NCBI GenBank assembly: GCA_037074615.1
Contig: CM073518.1
Span: forward strand, 2,356,001 to 2,420,000
DNA from: Leucaena leucocephala
Taxonomy: Eukaryota; Streptophyta; Magnoliopsida; Fabales; Fabaceae
Reading direction: 5' to 3'
DNA length: 64,000 nucleotides
The notes below the pieces were generated by a model. That model did no database searches and had not been told where the DNA came from. It saw only the letters and a program-made list of their open reading frames with translations. A program made the position numbers and the translations under genes. This document shows positions 57,116 through 64,000 of the stretch, piece by piece; position 1 is the first letter of the stretch; the number at the start of each line of letters is the position of its first letter.

Positions 57116-59619
57116 ATGGAGACCCCCGATCACCAACACTGTTCACAATCGCCTCAATCTCCCTCCTCTCCGACACCCACCGTCTCCTCCGGGACCTGTT
57201 GCAAATGCGGCGGCCCCACAACCTTCCCGCCACCGCCGTGGTCTGAGAGTTCCCCTCCTCCCGCCTATCGACCCATCAGAGCCCCCGCTATTCCTCCCGA
57301 CACTAACACGCAACGTGCCATCATTCTGGCTCCAGTTCCACAAGCCCAGAAAGTCCCCGTCGTTTCCCCTCCCCATTTTTTTCAAACCCCATCTAAGAAA
57401 ATTCAATCCCCGGACGATATTCGCCGCTTCCAGGACTCTGTTTCCGGCAAGAATTTCCTTGGCTTCGTCGTAGCTCTCTCCGAGTCTATTCGCGGCAACA
57501 AATTATCGGACCCCTGCCATCAATCTGATACCATCAACAGCATCGTCTCAGCTCTTGATTCCCTGATTCAATGGGTCGAAGAAATCCCTCCCGTCCAGCA
57601 AGCCGGCCGTTACGGTAACATCGCCTACAGGACTTGGCACAGCCGATTGGAGAGCAACTGTGACTCCTTGATGCTTCGCTTTCTCCCGGAGCAACTTCAT
57701 TCGGCAACCATCGAGATCGGTCCTTATTTTACCGATAGTTTTGGTAACTCTAGCCGAATCGATTACGGTACTGGTCATGAAACAAATTTTGCAGCCTGGC
57801 TGTATTGCCTTTCGAGATTGGGGCTAATCAAAGAGGAGGATTACCATGCTGTGGTGGCCAGAGTTTTCGTAAGGTATCTGGAATTGATGAGAAAATTGCA
57901 GTTAGTTTATAATTTGGAACCTGCTGGATCCCATGGAGTTTGGGGTCTTGATGATTACCATTTTCTACCTTTCATATTCGGGTCGTCCCAGTTGATCGAC
58001 CACAAGTATATGAAGCCCAAGTCCATTCATAACCAAGATATATTGGATAATTTTTCGAATGATTATCTCTACGTTGCCTGCATTGTTTTCATAAAGAAGG
58101 TGAAGAAGGGTTTATTTGCGGAGCACTCTCCAATGTTGGACGATATCAGTGGGGTGCCTAATTGGAACAAAGTAAACAGTGGGTTATTGAAGATGTACAA
58201 GGCAGAAGTCTTGGAAAAGGTCCCTATAATGCAGCATTTTCTTTTCGGCTGGCTTATTAAGTGGTAAGTCCTTTATATTTTTGGTTCAAAATTCTGTGTA
58301 GTTTTTATGGGCCCAATTTTGTTGGAGTTCTATCGTCACTGCCTATTATATCATCGAATTTGATGGTAGTTGAGATCTCTTAAATGCATAGTTTTTGTTG
58401 GGAGTTAGTATCGACTAGACGCTAGGTATATGAATTTAGCTTAAATCACAAATAAGGAAACAGACAAGATCATTATTATGAAATAGTTGATGCAGAGTCA
58501 GTTTGTCTAATCTTTAAATTAAAAACAAACCCAGACACGAGTTCCGTTTGATAAAGCAACATCTTGATGGAGTACTTTAGCTCGTCCTTCACTCTTAGTT
58601 GATTGTTGTTTGCCAATCCAACCTCATGAAAGGGAGGTAAACGGAAAGGAAGTTGGCATCTCTGGAAAAAAATGTAATAAGAAAGGAAGGACACTGTTGA
58701 ATAATGATGATAGGAATATAATAAACATTGTATAATAAATTGGTGCCTCTTTTTCTCATGATACTCATTCCCTCCCACTTTGCGTTGTGTTACCAAACAC
58801 GCACTGGAAGGGAGGTGCAGAAAGGTAAATGAGAGTTTGGGCAGACTTAACTAGGGTGGCTTTTACACGAGACCTATGATTGCTATCAAGCTAATATCCT
58901 TAGGCCCCCGGGCGCTGCTTTGCTTCCTTCATGTTTTTCGTGTGGAAGACCTTATCAACCTAGTGAAGAACTGATCGGATACACTGGGACTCTGCCTTTT
59001 TTCAGAAGTAACCCAGCTTTAATTTTCTAACAAAAATAATGACCTACTGAGACTTCCTTTATTTTGTTTTCAGAGCTTCTTTTGGTTCCATAGGAGTTTG
59101 AGAATAGTGTGCTTGTGTTTTGGAATGAATTGACGAGTAACATCTGTGACCTTTCAGACTTGTATCTAATGATGTTGTGCTGATCAAGCCTTCCTGTAAT
59201 TTGTTGGTGGCATCTGGAATGGAATTGATTCGTAATTTAATAATGCTGCTGAAATTTTTATATTTGATCCCTGCTGCTGGTGGTGCCTGAGCATTAAATT
59301 GATGATTCTAAACTTTTTACTGCTGTCATAAACTTCTTTTCCTTGGCACAGAAGTTACGATTTTTGTGTAATCTGCTAGATTACTAGACACAGTATTTAT
59401 TTTCCTGCTAGATAAGGTGTCTAACTGTGCATCAAGTCTTGTGTACACAGCTTAACATTTCTCATCTTTTTCTTGGGATTATTAGTGTGTGCTGTGCATG
59501 GTCTTTTAATTTTCAACCTTCATGTTTGCTTATATATGTTTTCGTGTGATTGGCTGAGATTTTGTGTCTGTTTTTTGTTTCTGATATTATCATTATTAAT
59601 TTTTCTTTCCAGGGAGTAG
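57116..59619 (+). CDS. PTPA: PP2A activator (PTPA), peptidyl-prolyl isomerase type
   Basis: One long exon (57116-58263) with a tiny last coding exon (59613-59619), together 384 residues. The frame could be read to a TAA at 58265-58267, but the text there is a good donor (TG/GTAAGT). A matching acceptor (TTCTTTCCAG) 1.35 kb on adds Glu and a stop, restoring the family's usual KWE-like end. The first 95 residues are Pro/Ser-rich and variable. The PTPA fold follows: SPDDIRRFQDSVSGKNFL, AYRTWHSRL, the signature DYGTGHETNFAAWL, and GVWGLDDYHFLPFIFGSSQL. PTPA binds the PP2A catalytic subunit and drives its active, metal-loaded form, with prolyl isomerase activity, in cytosol and nucleus. Confidence 0.93.
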
Positions 59620-62062
59620 TTCGTGGATGCACTTTACTGGGTTATAGCTGTGGGATCATGGTGAAATTCAGGTTTAATGAATTTATGAATTAGGAAGGCA
59701 TTAGAAGGGGTTATATTCATAGAAGCCCGCTTTCTTGGTTCTTCTTTTGTACTTTCCTTTTTGATTCCCTAGACGCTATATGCCCGGTGTGACCAGAGTG
59801 CCTGTTTACTGGCAACTAGCTATTCTAGATAACTTGTACTGGTGGGAGTAAATAATCATGGGATGGAGTTTATTTATTTGATGCATGAGAAAAGAGTGTT
59901 GTGACTTTTAGTAATGCTTCATTCATGTTGATGAACAGTTATATTCTGACGACAGATTATTTAGTCAACTACAAGTGTGTAAGGCCGTCTATCTTGCAAA
60001 TGGAGCGTAGACTTCTTTCTCAGACTTTGCAATGAACAACTAAGGATTAATAATGTACTATAATGTTATTACGTATCAATACAGAATGTTGTAGCAACAA
60101 ATAAGAAATTTATCGCAGTACAAATTTCATGTTATGATTTGTGCATTTAGGTTTTGCAGCCTTTGTAGATAACTAATGTAGATAACTAACTTCCAATCCT
60201 CATGCGTCGCTGGGATTTTTGAGGTTAAAATCTGCATTGGTCGTGGTTCTGCGAATAGTGGGGTGCTGCTTAGCTTTTATACCCGCGCTCTTCTCAGTTC
60301 CTTGCTTGTTTGGTTCGACTGGTTTGGCCAATTTCATGGCTTCCAAATAGCGCTCAAGTATTGTTCCAATTTTCCTAGGGGAAGATAAGGCATGCTTGTT
60401 TTTTTTTTTTTTTTGTTAAAAGAAACTAGGTAGTATCCTTATCTGATAGTTTAGAGGACTAATCCTCTTGAGGTAAGATCAGCGAAATACATTTTGTTTT
60501 TCCTAGCAAAACATTTTCTCATGTGTACGACCTAGTTCGATCTTGGATAGTATGTTTAAGGGACTCAGTTATTTATTAGTTATGCTAAGTTTTGTTAATT
60601 AAAGCATGCTTATAAATATATAAGGTGCATTTAGTTTAACTTTTGGAGAAAATTGATTATAAAATAATTTTAAAGAATAAATTTTATATAAAAAGTGATT
60701 TTAAAAAATAAATATTTAGATAGTTGTTATTAAAATAATTTTTTTATGAATAAATTACTAGAAAGAATGAGCTGAAATGATAATTATATAAAGTATAATT
60801 TAAATTATATATTTTTTGTTTGATATTAAAATAATAAATAATATACATACGTAAAGAATATTTAAAATATTATATTTATATTTTTTATTTTTATGTAAAG
60901 AATTAAAATTTAATTTTATATATTCTAATTATTGCAGATAATTGAAAAGATAAGTAAATGTGTTTTGTTTGAAAAAAAAAATTAGACTTAAGCCATGGTT
61001 TCAGTCTAAAAGTATCTAAACACATTTTTTTATGCTAGAATTAATTATTGATAAAACTATAGTTTCTCTTGTTAAAAATTATGATTTTGAATCCCTATAG
61101 CTTTTATATGTATTTTTTAAATATTCTTATAAAAAATGACAATTTAGTCTCTCTAATTTTTTATGTTTTTGCTTTCTCTCCCATCTCTTTTTTTTAACAA
61201 CCTTCTCTGTTTTGCGTATTGTTATTAAATTAAATTATGTTTTTATTTTTTATATATATCTTAACTAATAATCACAGCTTGAGAGCATCTTATTATCCGA
61301 AATATTTCAAGTTCACTGGGCCATAATGAGGGGTACACAATTTTCCTCCATCCTAATTTATTTGGATGACATGTGTATGTTATATACATACATACATACC
61401 CTGACTTTTAAATTTTCCCCCGCAGCAGATTTATCTTTAAAGGACAATAAATCGCACGCGAACTTTCAATTTAAAAAATATACATTAGTTAGAATTTAGG
61501 AAAGAGATATATTAATACTAATTTTTTGATCCAAATATTAACGATTATAGCGAAACATTTATAATTTTATATAATTCAATTAATAATGCAAGGATGCTGT
61601 CAATTTTCGGTAATGTTAATATGACATCCACTTTGGAGTTCAATTCTTTTTTATTAAAGTAGTGAATATTATATTAAGGACGAAGGTAGTATAATGGATA
61701 AAACACCACATAAAAATATAAAAATTGGGTGAAATTATTTGGCGGGGGAATAAATAGGGTAGTCCAGAAACCAGAATGGGTGTGAGTGTGTGACAGTAGA
61801 AAACGGAGGTTCAGGAGATGCCCTTTGTGGCCTATTTCGACCAGAGCCTCAAGGGGCCGCCTTCGATTCCATTGGGTCTCTTCTAGAAATGTAAAACGTG
61901 CTTTTAGGTCCACGGCCCCTAAAAGCATGTTTAATAAATTGTAATGTATAATATTAAAAATTATATAATATTATAGTATAATATTAAAAATTAATAATTT
62001 ATATCACTCATGAGTATGAATAGAAAAATTAGATTTCTTTTCAGACGAGATTGTGACTAATT
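59620..62062. other. PTPA 3' UTR and AT-rich spacer
   Basis: The first few hundred bases probably contain the PTPA 3' UTR. The rest is spacer, with the family-B element at 60625-61025 and an (ATAC)n patch near 61385-61398. No gene recognised. Confidence 0.5.
60625..61025. mobile_element. Family-B TIR element, short copy
   Basis: About 400 bp. Left GTGCATTTAGTTTAACTTTTGG compares with the left end at 31254 (GTGTGTTTGGATTAACTTTTGG); both words are partial here. Shared inner text includes AATATTTAGATAGTTGTTA and TGAATAAATTACTAGAAAG. The right end, ATCTAAACACAT, is the approximate inverse of the left. It looks like an internally deleted or MITE form of the 1.6-kb element. Confidence 0.6.
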
Positions 62063-62248
62063 TTTGTTGGTTGCCCACTCGATTTATTAGAATTTTACCC
62101 CGACTATATCCGGATCCGACCCGCGTCGCGCACCTGACTATAGTGGGTGAGTCTTCTAACAAAATTTTTTTTTGTACTGTAAGACTCAAACTCAAAATAT
62201 CGTTTAAGCGATATCGAGCCGCTTACCACTCAGACCAACTCCTGTTAG
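62063..62248 (-). mobile_element. tRNA-derived SINE, intact copy
   Basis: Reverse-strand copy with GGATCCGACCCGCGTCGCGC, TATAGTGGGTGAGTCTTC, reverse B-box-like GACTCAAACTC, and head text CGCTTACCACTCAGACC. It is flanked by a perfect 17-bp duplication, CGAGATTGTGACTAATT, at 62046-62062 and 62249-62265. Confidence 0.92.
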
Positions 62249-62265
62249 CGAGATTGTGACTAATT

Positions 62266-63868
62266 ATTTACTCATGAATAGTATAATACGAGTATCTCTT
62301 TGTGTTCGTACGATATAGAAGTCCAGAACAATGTAGTAGTACTCTTCACCCTAGCTGAGTGGGAATCACCTCTCTTCCTTTGAATCACCGGCTCGTGTCG
62401 GTGCCTGCTGCCTCCCTTCATCAAACCCTTTTCCCACTTCTCTTCTCCTATTTACTGTCTGCGGTTTTACCACGCATGCTTGCTTGGAATTTTACCCATG
62501 GCCACGTCATTGACGTCTTCGTTCTTTTTCCTTGCCAAAATCTTCCCTTTTCATGACCCATCTGTACTTCGCATCTTCTAAATTTATTATTTTTTTGTTA
62601 TATAAGCATATAATGTAATTTTATTAATTATAACAGTTCATTAATGTTTCCTTTTTGTTTGTTTTTGGCCCTGTCAATCTTTGATTTGTGAAGTTTTGAC
62701 AGTTGAGTGTTGCTGTAAAACTTGGATCTTTTCTGGTTCCGCTGTCATTTCATTTCCCACTACGAAGAAAATATTTTTTTAACTCAAATTCAAAGCGTCT
62801 CTCTGCAACTCATACTCATCTTGTATAGTATTTTTTTTTTGTGTGCGCGCCTTTATCCTGTGTCTACTCTCTACACGTATTTTGGGTTTGCCACTGTGTC
62901 TTTACTCTACTTTGGTTGCTGGCGATTGCATTCAAGCTGTGGGTAGTTGGGTGGATGGCTCTTGTTTTTTAGTTTTTTACCCTTCCTCTTATCTTCTTCG
63001 CCCTCTCTTTTTCCCGGCGCATGTGCCGGATGTCGCTTACTCTGCGTAATTCAGATTCTAGAAGAGCTTTCTCACTGGCCATACATTACGCCTGGTAAAC
63101 CCCCTTCCCTTTTTTCCTCTTGGCGCATGTGATTTGTATTTTCCTTTGCTCTCTGGGTTTCTTTCTCTCTTCTTTAGTACTTCATACTCTGAAAATGAGT
63201 CCAGCGAGAAAGTTGAGACTTCAAATCTGAGGAACCGTACGTCTTTTGTTTGGTTTTTCTTGCACGATTTGGTTTTACTCGTTGCAGCTCTTAAAGAAGT
63301 TTAATTTCCCCCTCTATGCCAAGTACTGTGAGCAATTTGCTGGGGTTTTCGATCCGTTGGCCAATGGCTTGTATTGTATACTGTTTCTCTGTTCAAAAAG
63401 GGGGAAAGGTTTCTGGCACTTCAATGTTCTAGTTGACATGAAGATTTCTTATTTTATTCGAAAGAAATACTTCAATCTTCTTGCCAATTGCTTATGTGGG
63501 ATAAATGCGCAAAGCTGCGAATCTTTATTCGCCTCCTACTTTGCCACCCTATTTCGTTCCCCATAAAATTCTATTTTTTGTCCCTTCCAATTTTCATGCT
63601 TGCCTAACCCTTCCAAGAAAGCACATCTTTCACTAGTTATTATTAAAGTCACGTACTTTGAGCAAAGCAATTGCTTCCCTTTGACAGATCTTTGAATGCA
63701 TTTGTGTATCCGTATGCTTATTTCATATATTCGTTTCCCATATGCCTACATGGTGTTTCTTGTTTGGCAGGAGCCGTTGCGTTTCTTGTTAACGCGGACA
63801 AGTTCTTGGAAACTGAATCAGAAATCTAACAAGACATAGTTTTCTTTGCTTGCTGGAAAGGAGATTGG
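62266..63868 (+). promoter_or_regulatory. Promoter and 5' UTR of the F-box gene, with a leader intron
   Basis: Pyrimidine-rich leader text lies before the ATG. A donor CCTG/GTAAAC at 63094-63095 and acceptor TTTGGCAG ending at 63770 suggest a leader intron of about 676 bases. Short open frames in this stretch have no recognisable product. Confidence 0.5.
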
Positions 63869-64000
63869 ATGGAAGTAGTATCGGAGTTTCGAAGTTGGGA
63901 TGAGTTGATTCCGGATGCTCTGGGGTTAATCTTCAGCAATCTGTCCCTGCTGGAGACAATGACTGTAATCCCCAGGGTTTGCAAGTCGTGGGCTAAAGCC
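63869..64000 (+). CDS. FBW2: F-box protein, FBW2-like (5' part only)
   Basis: The first 44 codons of a frame that runs off the window. WDELIPDALGLIFSNLSLLE and VIPRVCKSW form an F-box, the Skp1-binding part of SCF ubiquitin ligases, and the whole start closely resembles Arabidopsis FBW2. FBW2 is an F-box/LRR-like protein reported to promote turnover of ARGONAUTE1. The symbol is tentative because only the F-box is seen. Confidence 0.8.
   Translation, partial: MEVVSEFRSWDELIPDALGLIFSNLSLLETMTVIPRVCKSWAKA

Noticed and set aside
57051..57473. 140-codon Pro/Ser-rich frame overlapping the PTPA start
   Set aside because: Same strand, different frame; the PTPA frame carries the recognised domain, while this one only mirrors its Pro/Ser-coding composition.
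1..64000. CRISPR arrays, operons, riboswitches, integrons
   Set aside because: The window is plant nuclear DNA; the only tandem arrays seen are microsatellites and short duplications without regular spacers.
1..64000. Known plant microRNA precursors
   Set aside because: I scanned by eye for common conserved mature microRNA strings and saw none. A proper precursor-folding search was not possible, so absence is not proven.

Overview
The window is nuclear DNA of a flowering plant. It holds intron-containing genes with plant-specific family members: a QUASIMODO2-type pectin methyltransferase, a plastid pentose-phosphate translocator, a family-1 glycosyltransferase, a WIP zinc-finger protein and an APR-like protein. 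It also has two nuclear tRNA genes with introns, long AT-rich spacers, and many small transposon relics. The species cannot be fixed from the sequence; a dicot or early-diverging angiosperm fits best.

Layout. 1-4546: a nearly whole Ty1/copia LTR retrotransposon on the minus strand, its 3' LTR cut off by the window edge. 4600-6034: an alpha/beta-hydrolase gene (+) with a one-base frameshift. 6744-9608: a six-exon 14-3-3 gene (-) with two lesions. 11476-14026: an intact APR-like thioredoxin-fold gene (-). 14-19 kb: AT-rich spacer with a MITE and microsatellites. 20197-22476: an LRR protein gene (+). 23249-23343: tRNA-Tyr (-). 25636-30165: an intact eight-exon QUA2-like gene (-). 31.2-37.7 kb: transposon-rich spacer with a 1.6-kb terminal-inverted-repeat element and a hAT-like relic. 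37750-37833: elongator tRNA-Met (-). 38384-39691: an intronless plastid XPT translocator gene (+). 44238-47376: an RRM RNA-binding protein gene (+). 48821-49821: a WIP C2H2 zinc-finger gene (+). 50.5-53.3 kb: a nest of MITEs and SINEs. 54569-56128: a UGT85-like glycosyltransferase gene (-). 57116-59619: a PP2A activator (PTPA) gene (+). 63869-64000: the start of an FBW2-like F-box gene (+).

The genes are single, independently transcribed eukaryotic units with no operon logic, and I see no shared pathway. Two themes cut across them. First, a tRNA-derived SINE family occurs at six places, most copies with clear target-site duplications. Second, the first 10 kb holds three coding frames each broken by a one-base loss next to a short homopolymer, which could mean real decay or an assembly-quality problem. 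I did not find a convincing new biological system; the most unusual items are the SINE family, the 1.6-kb TIR element at 31-33 kb and the nested repeat cluster at 50-53 kb.
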